The notes beneath the pieces are model-generated. The model saw nothing but the letters and a program-made list of their open reading frames with translations, was not told the DNA's origin and did not search any database. Below, piece after piece: positions 53,094-61,445 of a DNA stretch of 64,000 nucleotides (the stretch's first letter is position 1; each line of letters begins with the position of its first letter). Made by a program: the position numbers and the translations under genes. The stretch is from DASXSB01 sp036506275 (lineage in GTDB: Bacteria > Methylomirabilota > Methylomirabilia > Rokubacteriales > CSP1-6), in contig DASXSB010000010.1 of the NCBI GenBank assembly GCA_036506275.1, forward strand, positions 73,359 through 137,358. The letters are read 5' to 3'.

Positions 53094-54395
53094 TCACGGC
53101 GCCACCGCCGCCGCCATCGCGGCCGCCGCCGCCTTCGCGGCGCGGTCGAGATCGGCATCGGAATGGGCGAGGGAGACGAACGCCGCCTCGAACTGCGAGG
53201 GCGCGACGTAGACCCCGCCCTCCAGCATCGCGTGGAAGAAGCGCGCGTAGCGCGCGGTGTCGGCGCGGCGGGCGTCCGCGTAGCTGGCGACCGGGCCCTC
53301 GCAGAAAAACGCGGTCAGCATCGAGCCCACTCGATTCACGGTGAGCGGGACGCCGGCCGCCCGCGCCGCCTCGCGCAGTCCTCCCTCGGCGCGGGCGCCG
53401 AGCGCCTCCAGCCGCGCATAGGGATCGCCGGCGGCGAGGGCCTTGAGGGTGGCGAGTCCCGCCGCCACCGCGAGGGGATTGCCGGAGAGCGTACCGGCCT
53501 GATAGACGCCACCGAGCGGCGCCACGTGCGCGAGCACGTCCGCGCGTCCGCCGTAGGCGCCGACGGGAAGACCGCCGCCGATGATCTTGCCGAGGCACGT
53601 GAGGTCGGGGCGCACGCCGTAACGGGCCTGAGCGCCCCCGTACGCGACGCGGAAGCCCGTGATCACCTCGTCGAAGATCAGGAGCGCGCCGTGCCGCGTG
53701 CAGAGGTCGCGCAAGCCCGGGAGGAATCCCGACGCCGGCGGCACCACGCCCATGTTGCCGGCCACCGGCTCCACGATGACGGCGGCGACGTTCCCCGCGT
53801 GCGCGCGAAACGCGCCGGCGACGCCGTCGAGATCGTTGAAGCCGACGGTCACGGTGAGGGCGGCCAGCGCGGGCGGCACGCCTCGGCTGTCGGGAATCGA
53901 AAGGGTGGCGGCGCCGGAACCCGCCTTCACGAGAAGGCTGTCGGCGTGGCCGTGGTAACAGCCGTCGAACTTGATGAGGACGTCGCGCCCGGTGGCGCCG
54001 CGGGCCAGACGGATGGCGCTCATCGCCGCCTCCGTGCCCGAGCTAACGAGCCTGACCATCTCCATCGACGGATAGGCGGCCGTGATCGCCTCCGCCATCT
54101 CGACCTCACCGGCGGTGGGGGCGCCGTAGGTCGTGCCTCGCCCCGCCGCTTCCACCACCGCCTCCACCACCGCCGGCGCCGCGTGACCGAGGATCAGCGG
54201 TCCCCACGAGCCGACGAAGTCGACGTAGGGCCGCCCGTCCACGTCCCAGAGCGTGCTCCCGACGGCGCGCGCCACGAAGAACGGCGTCCCTCCCACGCCG
54301 CGGAAGGCGCGCACGGGGCTGTTGACGCCGCCGGGGATCACGCGCTGGGCGGCGGCGAACAGACGCTGTGAGTTCGCGCCGGGCGGCGGCGTCAC
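53094..54395 (-). CDS. hemL: Glutamate-1-semialdehyde 2,1-aminomutase
   Basis: 433 residues from a GTG at 54395 that overlaps the mec stop (GTGA). It converts glutamate-1-semialdehyde to 5-aminolevulinate, the step after HemA. N-terminal AAAQRVIPGGVNSPVRAF, SGTEAAMSAIRLARG, LIFDEVITGFRV and the PLP Lys in CLGKIIGGGLPVGAYGG are all present, then GTLSGNPLAVAAGLATL. It is the last gene of the hem operon, separated from hemB by the Rrf2-cysM-cysO-mec genes. A longer frame upstream is shadow. Confidence 0.95.
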   Translation of the reverse strand: MTPPPGANSQRLFAAAQRVIPGGVNSPVRAFRGVGGTPFFVARAVGSTLWDVDGRPYVDFVGSWGPLILGHAAPAVVEAVVEAAGRGTTYGAPTAGEVEMAEAITAAYPSMEMVRLVSSGTEAAMSAIRLARGATGRDVLIKFDGCYHGHADSLLVKAGSGAATLSIPDSRGVPPALAALTVTVGFNDLDGVAGAFRAHAGNVAAVIVEPVAGNMGVVPPASGFLPGLRDLCTRHGALLIFDEVITGFRVAYGGAQARYGVRPDLTCLGKIIGGGLPVGAYGGRADVLAHVAPLGGVYQAGTLSGNPLAVAAGLATLKALAAGDPYARLEALGARAEGGLREAARAAGVPLTVNRVGSMLTAFFCEGPVASYADARRADTARYARFFHAMLEGGVYVAPSQFEAAFVSLAHSDADLDRAAKAAAAAMAAAVAP

Positions 54396-54865
54396 CGGAG
54401 CGACGTCTCCGACGATGGAAGGCCGAGATCGACGGGCGCGAACTCGCGACGGTGGGGATCCCACCGGAACGCCGCCACCGCCGCCACGCGTCCCTGCACC
54501 ACCGACGTCACCACATAGCTCGCTCCCGGATACGCGGGCTCGCCCCCCATGAGCGCTTGCCGCCGGTCCGTCTCTGAGAAATAGGCGCCGGCGTCCACGT
54601 GGGAGTGATAGATGACGGCGACCGCGTAACCGTCCGCCTCCAGGCGACCGATGCGGAGGAGATCGGCGGGATCGATGTAGTAGGCGGTCCGCGCGTCCCG
54701 AGGATGGCGCTCTGGATCGCGAGCGTGGAGATCGTCCTGCACGTTGCGACACCGGATCAGCGCGCGCTCGCCGCCGCGGGCCACGATCACCCCGCATGAC
54801 TCGCGCGGATAGTCGTCGACGGCGTGGCGCTGAACGGCGGCGAGCTCGGTCGGGGTGAGGATCAC
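54392..54865 (-). CDS. JAMM (MPN+) metalloprotease, Mec-like
   Basis: 157 residues. The JAMM zinc motif is complete: Glu in YPRESCGVIV, then HSH with Ser and Asp in HSHVDAGAYFSETD. In Mycobacterium the related Mec cuts newly made cysteine from the C-terminus of the sulfur carrier CysO. Here it overlaps the MoaD/ThiS-like gene by four bases and follows a cysteine synthase, so the same role is very likely. It may also trim the extra residue after the Gly-Gly end of the carrier. Confidence 0.9.
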   Translation of the reverse strand: MILTPTELAAVQRHAVDDYPRESCGVIVARGGERALIRCRNVQDDLHARDPERHPRDARTAYYIDPADLLRIGRLEADGYAVAVIYHSHVDAGAYFSETDRRQALMGGEPAYPGASYVVTSVVQGRVAAVAAFRWDPHRREFAPVDLGLPSSETSLR

Positions 54866-55143
54866 CGTCCGCCGCCGGCGAGGGCGGGGATGATCGAGAC
54901 CTCGTCCCCGTCCTTGAGCGGGGTGCCGAGCCCGTCGAGGCTCTCGATGGCCTCGCTGTTCACGTAGATGTTGATGTGATGGTGGACTTCGCCGCTCTCG
55001 TTGCGCACGAGACCACGGAGGCCCGTATACGAGCCTTCCAGCTCGTCGAGAAGCCGCTCCACGCTGGGGGCGGCCACCTCGATGCGATCACGGTTGTTGG
55101 TCGCGCGCCGGAACGGCGTGGGGATGTAGACGGTGACAGCCAT
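54862..55143 (-). CDS. MoaD/ThiS-like sulfur carrier protein, CysO-like
   Basis: A 93-residue ubiquitin-like protein (VTVYIPTPFRRATNN at the start, LKDGDEVSIIPALAGGGR at the end). Sulfur carriers end in Gly-Gly, which is adenylated and turned into a thiocarboxylate. This one ends in GGGR, so at least one residue must be removed first, or the tail differs. Its position between cysM and the JAMM protease gene fits CysO rather than MoaD or ThiS. No activating E1-like enzyme (MoeB/MoeZ) lies in the window. Confidence 0.88.
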   Translation of the reverse strand: MAVTVYIPTPFRRATNNRDRIEVAAPSVERLLDELEGSYTGLRGLVRNESGEVHHHINIYVNSEAIESLDGLGTPLKDGDEVSIIPALAGGGR

Positions 55144-55158
55144 GACGCTCCTCCGGTT

Positions 55159-56067
55159 CTAGCCCAGACTCAAGTATCGCTCACCCGTATCGGGGAGGAT
55201 GGTGACGACGAGCTGATCCGACGAGAGCTCGGCGGCGACCGCGCACGCCGCGAACACGGCCGCGCCCGCGGAGATCCCGACCAGCAACCCCTCTTCCCGC
55301 GCGAGCCGACGCGAGTACGCGACGGCATCCTCGTCGCGCACGGCGATGATGCGATCGATCACGGTCCGGTTCAACACGCCGGGCACGAACGACGCGCCGA
55401 TGCCCTGGATCGCGTGCGGCCGCGCCTTGCCGCCCCCCAGCACGGGCGAGCGCGAGGGTTCCACCGCCACCACCCGCACCCCCGGGACCTTGGCTTTCAG
55501 GATTTCTCCCACGCCCGTGATGGTGCCGCCGGTGCCGACGCCGGCCACGAACACGTCGAGGCGGCCGTCCACCGCGTCCAGGATCTCGAGGGCGGTGGTG
55601 CGGCGGTGCACGTCGGGATTGGCCGGATTTTGGAACTGCTGCGGCATGAAGTACTCGGGGTGCTCGCGCAGCAGCTCGGTGGCGGCGTGGACGGCGCCCG
55701 TCATCCCCTCGATGGCCGGCGTGAGGTGGATCTCGGCGCCGAAGCGCGCGAGCAACCGCTGGCGCTCCACGCTCATGTCGTCCGGCATGGTGAGGATCAA
55801 CCGGTAACCCTTCACGGCCGACGCCATGGCGAGGCCGATACCGGTGTTGCCGCTGGTGGGCTCCACGATGGTGCCGCCGGGCTTGAGAGCACCGCGACGC
55901 TCGGCGTCGTCCAGCATCGCCACCGCGATCCGATCCTTGACGCTGCCGCCGGGGTTGAGCGATTCCACCTTGGCGACGACGGCGGCGCCGCGGGGATCGC
56001 GGATGTGATGGAGCCGCACCATCGGGGTGCGACCCACGAGGTCGAGCACGCTGTCGGCGATCTTCAT
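55159..56067 (-). CDS. cysM: Cysteine synthase (CysK/CysM family)
   Basis: A 302-residue PLP enzyme of the O-acetylserine sulfhydrylase family. The PLP Lys is in LNPGGSVKDRIA; TSGNTGIGLA binds the substrate carboxylate; the phosphate loop is GVGTGGTITG; and PDTGERYLS closes the C-terminus. HAIQGIGASFVPG resembles CysK more than mycobacterial CysM, so the amino-acid substrate (O-acetylserine or O-phosphoserine) is open. Its neighbours cysO and mec argue for the protein-thiocarboxylate route. It is 15 bases from cysO. Confidence 0.9.
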   Translation of the reverse strand: MKIADSVLDLVGRTPMVRLHHIRDPRGAAVVAKVESLNPGGSVKDRIAVAMLDDAERRGALKPGGTIVEPTSGNTGIGLAMASAVKGYRLILTMPDDMSVERQRLLARFGAEIHLTPAIEGMTGAVHAATELLREHPEYFMPQQFQNPANPDVHRRTTALEILDAVDGRLDVFVAGVGTGGTITGVGEILKAKVPGVRVVAVEPSRSPVLGGGKARPHAIQGIGASFVPGVLNRTVIDRIIAVRDEDAVAYSRRLAREEGLLVGISAGAAVFAACAVAAELSSDQLVVTILPDTGERYLSLG

Positions 56068-56099
56068 GGCGCCTTCTTCGTTCGCGTCCTTCCCGTTCC

Positions 56100-56540
56100 T
56101 TAGATGTGGTACATGGGCCGCGCGGAGCTGCGACGCTCCGCGGAGCGGGCGGCCAGCTCACCGAACGTCAGCCGGTCGATGACCTGCGACACCGCCTCTC
56201 CGATCTCGCGCCAGAGCTCGACGAGGTCTTCGCCGTTGCCGGCCGGGCTGCGCTTGCCGTTCAGGGCCTCCACGGGCGCGCTCCGGCCCTCCACCGCACG
56301 CAGGACGGCGCCCACCGTGATGTCCTCGGGCGCCCGCGTCAGGTGATAGCCCCCTGACGACCCGCGGCGCGACGTCAGGAGGCCCGCCCGCTTCAGCGAG
56401 AGCAGCACCTGCTCCAGGTAGCGCTGGGGAATCGACTGACGGGCGGCGATCTCCTGGATGGGGACGAGCCCGCGCTGGCGGTGCAGGGCGAGATCGAGCA
56501 CGGCCTTGATCGCGTATTCGCCCTTGGCGGAGATTCTCAC
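56100..56540 (-). CDS. Rrf2-family transcriptional regulator without cysteines
   Basis: 146 residues. Winged helix-turn-helix of the Rrf2 type (MRISAKGEYAIKAVLDLALH, then IPQRYLEQVLLSLKRAGLL and RRGSSGGYHLTR). The three cysteines that bind Fe-S in IscR or NsrR are absent; in fact there is no Cys in the protein. CymR, the cysteine-metabolism repressor of Bacillus, is also an Rrf2 protein without a cluster and works with cysteine synthase. The cysM gene starts 32 bases downstream, so a CymR-like role is a good guess, not shown. Confidence 0.88.
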   Translation of the reverse strand: MRISAKGEYAIKAVLDLALHRQRGLVPIQEIAARQSIPQRYLEQVLLSLKRAGLLTSRRGSSGGYHLTRAPEDITVGAVLRAVEGRSAPVEALNGKRSPAGNGEDLVELWREIGEAVSQVIDRLTFGELAARSAERRSSARPMYHI

Positions 56541-56565
56541 GATCGTGCGCCTCGCGCGCGGGGAC

Positions 56566-57555
56566 TCAGAGCCCGCGCCCTCGCTCGAGCAGTCGCGCCG
56601 CGTCCTTGGCGAAGTACGTGATGACGATGTCGGCGCCGGCCCGCCGGATGGCGGTGAGCGCTTCCATCATCGCGCGCTCCTCGTCGAGCCAGCCGAGGCG
56701 CCCCGCCGCCTTGATCATGGCGTACTCGCCGGAGACGGAATAGGCCGCCAGCGGCAGCCCGAACTCCGCCTTCGCGCGGGAGATCACGTCCAGATAGGGC
56801 AGCGCCGGCTTCACCATCACGATGTCGGCGCCCTCGTCCACGTCGAGCGCGATCTCGCGCATGGCCTCCACCGCGTTCGCGGGGTCCATCTGGTACGAGC
56901 GACGATCCCCGAACTGGGGCGCCGATTCCGCCGCGTCCCGGAACGGTCCGTAGAAGCTCGAGGCGTACTTCGCGGAATAGGCGAGGATCGGGGTCTCCAC
57001 GTACGCCGCCTCGTCGAGCGCTTCCCGGATGGCGGCCACGCGTCCGTCCATCATGTCCGAAGGCGCCACCATGTCCGCTCCCGCCTCCGCGTGGGACACG
57101 GCCGTGCGCGCGATTAGCTCGAGCGTGGGATCGTTCCGGACGGTGCCGTCCTCCACCACCCCGCAGTGCCCGTGGCTCGTGTACTGGCACAGGCAGACGT
57201 CGGTGATGACGAGAAGATCGGGAACGGTGTCCTTCACCGCGCGCACCGCTTGCTGCACGATGCCGTCGTCGGCGTAGGCTTCGCTTCCGCGGGGATCCTT
57301 GCCGTGCGGCACCCCGAACAGCAGCACGGCGGGGATGCCCATACCGGCCACGTCCTTCGCCTCCTTCGTCAGCTCGTCCACGGACAGGCGCGCCTGCCCC
57401 GGCATGGACGCGATCGTGTCCCGCACGCCGCGCCCGTGCACGACGAACAGCGGATGGACGAGGTCGTCGACGGCGAGGGTGGTTTCGCGCACGAGCTTGC
57501 GCAAGAGCGCCTTCTCGCGGAGGCGCCGCGGACGGAAGAGAGGATGGGGCATCAT
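56566..57555 (-). CDS. hemB: Porphobilinogen synthase (5-aminolevulinate dehydratase)
   Basis: 329 residues. It joins two 5-aminolevulinates. The zinc-type active-site cysteines are seen in DVCLCQYTSHGHCG; the Schiff-base Lys residues lie in LAYSAKYASSFYGPF and MVKPALPYLD. The double Met start (57555 or 57552) overlaps the hemD stop. It is followed after 25 bases by the Rrf2 gene. Confidence 0.96.
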   Translation of the reverse strand: MMPHPLFRPRRLREKALLRKLVRETTLAVDDLVHPLFVVHGRGVRDTIASMPGQARLSVDELTKEAKDVAGMGIPAVLLFGVPHGKDPRGSEAYADDGIVQQAVRAVKDTVPDLLVITDVCLCQYTSHGHCGVVEDGTVRNDPTLELIARTAVSHAEAGADMVAPSDMMDGRVAAIREALDEAAYVETPILAYSAKYASSFYGPFRDAAESAPQFGDRRSYQMDPANAVEAMREIALDVDEGADIVMVKPALPYLDVISRAKAEFGLPLAAYSVSGEYAMIKAAGRLGWLDEERAMMEALTAIRRAGADIVITYFAKDAARLLERGRGL

Positions 57556-58391
57556 TCGCTCCTTCTGCCGCGCCGCCCCGCCGGCGGCACGCGTGAGAAG
57601 TGATGGGCGATGGCGCGCGCGAGCGCGGGGATCGTGTATTCGGCGGGCATGACGTGAGTGAGGAGGCCGTACTCGGCGGCGGTGGCGGCGGTGACGGGGC
57701 CGATGGACGCGATCGTCACCGACGACAGCCAGGCGCGACGCTCGGCGTCCGTCAGGAGCTCCGCGAAGTTCCGCGCGGTGGACGAGCTCGTGAAGGTCAC
57801 GGCGTCGACGGCGCCCGCCGCCAGGGCCGCGCGCAAACGAGCCGCGCCCGCCTCCTCGCGCCGCGTGGTGTAGGCGGGGACCTCCGTCACGAGCGCGCCC
57901 AGCGCCTTGAGGCCGCCCACGAGCACGTCACGCGTCTGCGCCGCCCGGGGCAGGAGCACGCGGTCGCCGGCCGCGATGTGCCCGCGCAGGCGCTCGATCA
58001 ACCCTTCCGCGCGGTACTCGCCGGGAACGACCGCGACGCGCACGCCGTGCTCGGCGAGGGCATCGGCGGTGGCGGGGCCGATGGCGGCCACACGCACGCG
58101 CTCGAGTGCTGTCCAGCCGAGCCGCCGCCCGCCCAATCGGCGGTCGACCATCGCGACGCCGTTGACGCTCGTGAAGATCACCCACGCGAAGGTCTCGAGG
58201 GCGGCGAGCGCGGTGTCGAGCGGCTCCCATGACGGGGGCGCCTCGATGACAATGGTCGGCGTTTCGAGCACGCGGGCGCCCGCCGCCTCCAGGAGGTCCA
58301 CGAAGCGCTGGGCCTGGGCGGCCGCGCGCGTGACCACGATCGTGCGGCCGTGCAGCGGACGTTCGTCGCGCACCGGGTTCACACGCGCCAC
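57552..58391 (-). CDS. hemD: Uroporphyrinogen-III synthase
   Basis: 279 residues from a GTG at 58391, with GGGAGG seven to eight bases upstream and just after the hemC stop. HemD closes hydroxymethylbilane with inversion of ring D. Family sequence is poorly conserved, but the two-lobe pattern is clear: TIVVTRAAAQAQRFVDLLEA, FTSVNGVAMVDRRL, VAAIGPATADALAEHG, then FTSSSTARNFAELL and IASIGPVTAATAAEYG. Position between hemC and hemB supports it. Confidence 0.93.
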   Translation of the reverse strand: MARVNPVRDERPLHGRTIVVTRAAAQAQRFVDLLEAAGARVLETPTIVIEAPPSWEPLDTALAALETFAWVIFTSVNGVAMVDRRLGGRRLGWTALERVRVAAIGPATADALAEHGVRVAVVPGEYRAEGLIERLRGHIAAGDRVLLPRAAQTRDVLVGGLKALGALVTEVPAYTTRREEAGAARLRAALAAGAVDAVTFTSSSTARNFAELLTDAERRAWLSSVTIASIGPVTAATAAEYGLLTHVMPAEYTIPALARAIAHHFSRVPPAGRRGRRSE

Positions 58392-58392
58392 G

Positions 58393-59310
58393 TCATCGCC
58401 CTCCCGGAGCGAGGGCGGTCACGGATGCCGCTCCCCGCGCGAGGAGCATCTCCGCCACGCGACGGCCGAGGGCCTCCGGCTCGCTCGCGGAGGCGGTCTC
58501 GGCGGCGCGGAGGACGCGACGTCCGTCCTCGCTCGCCACCACGGCGTCCATGCGGATCGTGTGCGCGGTCGGGAGCGTGGCGTGGGCGGCGAGCGGCGTC
58601 GTGCACGACCCGCCGAGGCGCTGGAGGAACGCGCGCTCGGCGAGCGCCGCGCGCCGGGTGGCGGGGTGATCGAGGGCCGCCATCGCGTCGAGCGTGGCGC
58701 GGTCGTCGGCGCGGACCTCGATGGCGAGCGTGCCCTGGCCGACGGCGGGGACGAAGACCTCGACGGCGAGCGGCTGCGCGTGGGCGGGCGTCAGATGGAG
58801 ACGACGAAGCCCCGCCGCGGCCACGATGATGGCGTCGCAGACCCCGGCGCCGAGCTTGCGGAGTCGGGTGTCGACGTTGCCGCGCAGCGGCTCCACGACG
58901 AGGTCGTCGCGCACGGCGAGGGCGATGGCCCGCCGCCGCGGGCTCGACGTCCCCAGGACAGCGCCCTTGGGCAGATCCTCGAGGCCGCCGCCGTCGCGGG
59001 TGACGAGGACATCGTGGGCCGCCTCGCGCGCGGGAAACGCGGCCAGGCAGAGACCGTCGGGAGTGACGGCGGGCAGGTCCTTGAGGCTGTGAACGGCGAC
59101 GTCGACGGCGCCGCGCAGCAGCCACTCCTCGATCTCGCGCACGAACAGCCCTTTGCCGCCCACGAGGTCGAGGCGCGCCTCCGCCAAGCGATCGCCCTCG
59201 GTGCGGATGGGAACGATGGTCACGGGGACGCCGGCCGCGCGCAGGGGCGCCGCCACCACCTCCGCCTGGGCGAGCGCGAGCGGGCTGCCGCGAGTGCCGA
59301 TGCGGATCAC
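58393..59310 (-). CDS. hemC: Hydroxymethylbilane synthase (porphobilinogen deaminase)
   Basis: 305 residues from a GTG at 59310 overlapping the hemA stop (GTGA). It links four porphobilinogens. RIGTRGSPLALAQA at the start, HSLKDLPAV, GTSSPRRRA and RGNVDTRLRKL are family marks. The dipyrromethane cofactor Cys lies in LGGSCTTPLAAHA. The frame is open far upstream but that part is hemA shadow. Confidence 0.96.
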   Translation of the reverse strand: MIRIGTRGSPLALAQAEVVAAPLRAAGVPVTIVPIRTEGDRLAEARLDLVGGKGLFVREIEEWLLRGAVDVAVHSLKDLPAVTPDGLCLAAFPAREAAHDVLVTRDGGGLEDLPKGAVLGTSSPRRRAIALAVRDDLVVEPLRGNVDTRLRKLGAGVCDAIIVAAAGLRRLHLTPAHAQPLAVEVFVPAVGQGTLAIEVRADDRATLDAMAALDHPATRRAALAERAFLQRLGGSCTTPLAAHATLPTAHTIRMDAVVASEDGRRVLRAAETASASEPEALGRRVAEMLLARGAASVTALAPGGR

Positions 59311-60578
59311 GTCGATCGCCCGAGCCCGAACAGCTCGTGCACGAGCTCCGTCCACGAGCGGCCCGTCCCCGCCCGCGACGACTCCTTGAGCTTGGTGATG
59401 GGTGAATGCAGGATCTTGTTCACGATGGCGGCGGAGAGAGCATCGATGGCCTGCCGCGTCTCCGGCGACGCGTCGGGCAACCGCGCCAGCGTCCGGCGCA
59501 CCTCGGTCACGCGGATCGCCTCCAGGCGCTCCCGCAGCGACACGATGGTGGGGATCACGTCGGCGTCCCGCTGCCGCGCGAGGAACTTCCCGACCTCGCG
59601 CTCCACGAGGACATCGGCGCGCTGCGCCTCCCGCGATCGCTCCCGGAGGTTGGCGTCCACGACCTGGCGGAGATCGTCGATGTCGTAGCAGTAGACGTCC
59701 TCGAGGGTGTCGACGCTCGCCTCCACGTCGCGCGGGACCGCGATGTCGATGAAGAAGAGCGGCCGCGCGCCGCGCTCGTGCATGATCCGCTGCACAGCCG
59801 CGCGGTGGATGAGCGGCTCCGGCGCCCCCGTGGAGGTGACGACGATGTCGACGGCGGCCATGGCCGTCACCAGCTCGTCGAACGGCACCGGCGTGCCGGA
59901 GAGCGCGCGCGCCATGTCCTGCGCACGCGCCCACGTTCGGTTTGCCACGTAGATGGGGAAGGCGCCCTGCTCCACGAGATGGCGGGCGGCGAGCTCGCCC
60001 ATCTTTCCCGCTCCCACCAGCAACACCGCCCGCCCCGAGAGCTGCGCGAAGATCTTCTTGGCGAGCTCGACGGCGGCGAACGACACCGACACCGCGTGGC
60101 GCGCGATCTCCGTCTCCGTCCGCACCTTCTTGGCGACGGCGAACGCCTGCGTGAACAGCGTGTGCAGCACCGGTCCCACCGTCTCGCACGACCGCGCGAG
60201 CGCGAAGGCGTCCTTCACCTGCCCCAGGATCTGCGGCTCCCCGATCAGCATGGAATCGAGGCTGGAGGCGACGCGGAAGGCGTGACGGACGGCATCGGTG
60301 CCGAGGTGCGTATAAAGGTAGGGCTCGATCGCCGGGAGCCGCACGCCCCGCTGCTGGCAGAGATGACGAAACGCGGTCGCGCGCGCTTCGCCGGGCGCGT
60401 CGGCCACGCCGTAGACCTCGACCCGGTTGCAGGTGGCGAGCACCACCGCCTCCGCGAGGGCGCCGCTGGCCTGGATGTCGTGCAGCACCTCGCGGAGCTT
60501 GTCGTCCTCCACCGCGAGCTGCTCGCGCACGTCGACGGCGGCCGTGCGGTGACTGAGACCACTCACGAAGAGGGGCAT
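59307..60578 (-). CDS. hemA: Glutamyl-tRNA reductase
   Basis: 423 residues from the ATG at 60578; the upstream gene stops within TGATG. It reduces glutamyl-tRNA to glutamate-1-semialdehyde with NADPH. The catalytic Cys is in VLATCNRVEVY, GEPQILGQVKDA and LLVGAGKMGELAARHL (NADPH site) follow, and the C-terminal dimerisation helices cover about 310-415. This shows the C5 route to aminolevulinate, in line with hemL. Confidence 0.97.
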   Translation of the reverse strand: MPLFVSGLSHRTAAVDVREQLAVEDDKLREVLHDIQASGALAEAVVLATCNRVEVYGVADAPGEARATAFRHLCQQRGVRLPAIEPYLYTHLGTDAVRHAFRVASSLDSMLIGEPQILGQVKDAFALARSCETVGPVLHTLFTQAFAVAKKVRTETEIARHAVSVSFAAVELAKKIFAQLSGRAVLLVGAGKMGELAARHLVEQGAFPIYVANRTWARAQDMARALSGTPVPFDELVTAMAAVDIVVTSTGAPEPLIHRAAVQRIMHERGARPLFFIDIAVPRDVEASVDTLEDVYCYDIDDLRQVVDANLRERSREAQRADVLVEREVGKFLARQRDADVIPTIVSLRERLEAIRVTEVRRTLARLPDASPETRQAIDALSAAIVNKILHSPITKLKESSRAGTGRSWTELVHELFGLGRST

Positions 60579-61387
60579 CAGGACCCGTGCCTTCCGGGGA
60601 GGAAGAGGCCGGCGCCCAGGGTCAGCACGAGCGCGAGGAACCCGAAGACCGCGAAGTAGGCGGCGCGGCGCCCGTGCCACCCGCCCGCGGCGCGGCCCGC
60701 CAGCGTTCCGGCGTAGATGATCCACGCCACCAGCGAGAAGATCGCCATGGGATCGGTGGTGAAGACGCTGCCCCACGCGACCTGCGCCCACACCGCGCCC
60801 AGGATCAGACCGGTCGTGAGAAACGGAAACCCGAGGGCGAGCGTGCGATAGGAGAGTCGGTCGAGCGTGTCCAGCGCCGGCAACCGGTAGTAGAACGCGC
60901 CCGGCCGCTTGGCCTTGAGCTGCCGCTCCTGGAGCAGATACATGATGGCGCCCGCGAAGTTCAGGACGAAAGCGGCGATCCCGATCAGCGCGAGCGCGAT
61001 GTGGACCCACACCCAGGCGCCGCCGAGCGTCGGACCCATCGAGTCGAGGCCGGGGCGCGCCGTGACCGACTTGAGACTGAGGACGACCACGATCGGTAAC
61101 ACGAACGCGGGCAAGACGCGGAGCTGATACTGCCGCTCCGCCCACAGGGCGAGGAGCACGATCACCCACACCGCCACCGAGATCGCCCCCGGCAGCGTGC
61201 CGAAGGGGGGACGAGCGGACTCCATGGCGAGCGCGACGAGAGCGATGGTGTGGCAGGCCCACGCCCCGACGGTCGCGGCCGCCCCGAGCCGGTGGATCAG
61301 CTCCTCTCGCTGAATCAGGTACGCCAGCGCGAGGCCGGTGGCGCAGATGTAACCGACGAGCGCGACGTTGAGCAGGACTGGATGCAT
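60578..61387 (-). CDS. CcsA/HemX-like cytochrome c assembly membrane protein
   Basis: 269 residues from the ATG at 61387 (MHPVLLNVALVGYICATG). About eight membrane helices. The tryptophan-rich haem-handling motif appears as VWAQVAWGSVFTTDP, a variant of the WGxxWxWD signature, with conserved His in WACHTIAL and WVHIALAL. In many genomes such a gene stands just before hemA and is called hemX. It could control HemA level or move haem for c-type cytochromes such as ActA and ActE. Confidence 0.85.
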   Translation of the reverse strand: MHPVLLNVALVGYICATGLALAYLIQREELIHRLGAAATVGAWACHTIALVALAMESARPPFGTLPGAISVAVWVIVLLALWAERQYQLRVLPAFVLPIVVVLSLKSVTARPGLDSMGPTLGGAWVWVHIALALIGIAAFVLNFAGAIMYLLQERQLKAKRPGAFYYRLPALDTLDRLSYRTLALGFPFLTTGLILGAVWAQVAWGSVFTTDPMAIFSLVAWIIYAGTLAGRAAGGWHGRRAAYFAVFGFLALVLTLGAGLFLPGRHGS

Positions 61388-61445
61388 GGCTAGTAACAGG
61401 CGAGCGCAGTTTACCACAATTCCGATGCGTATATGGCGACGGGGG

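Noticed and set aside
49483..53211. A 1242-codon plus-strand open frame across actB and actA
   Set aside because: Same antisense effect; the minus strand carries cysteine and haem motifs that settle the coding strand.
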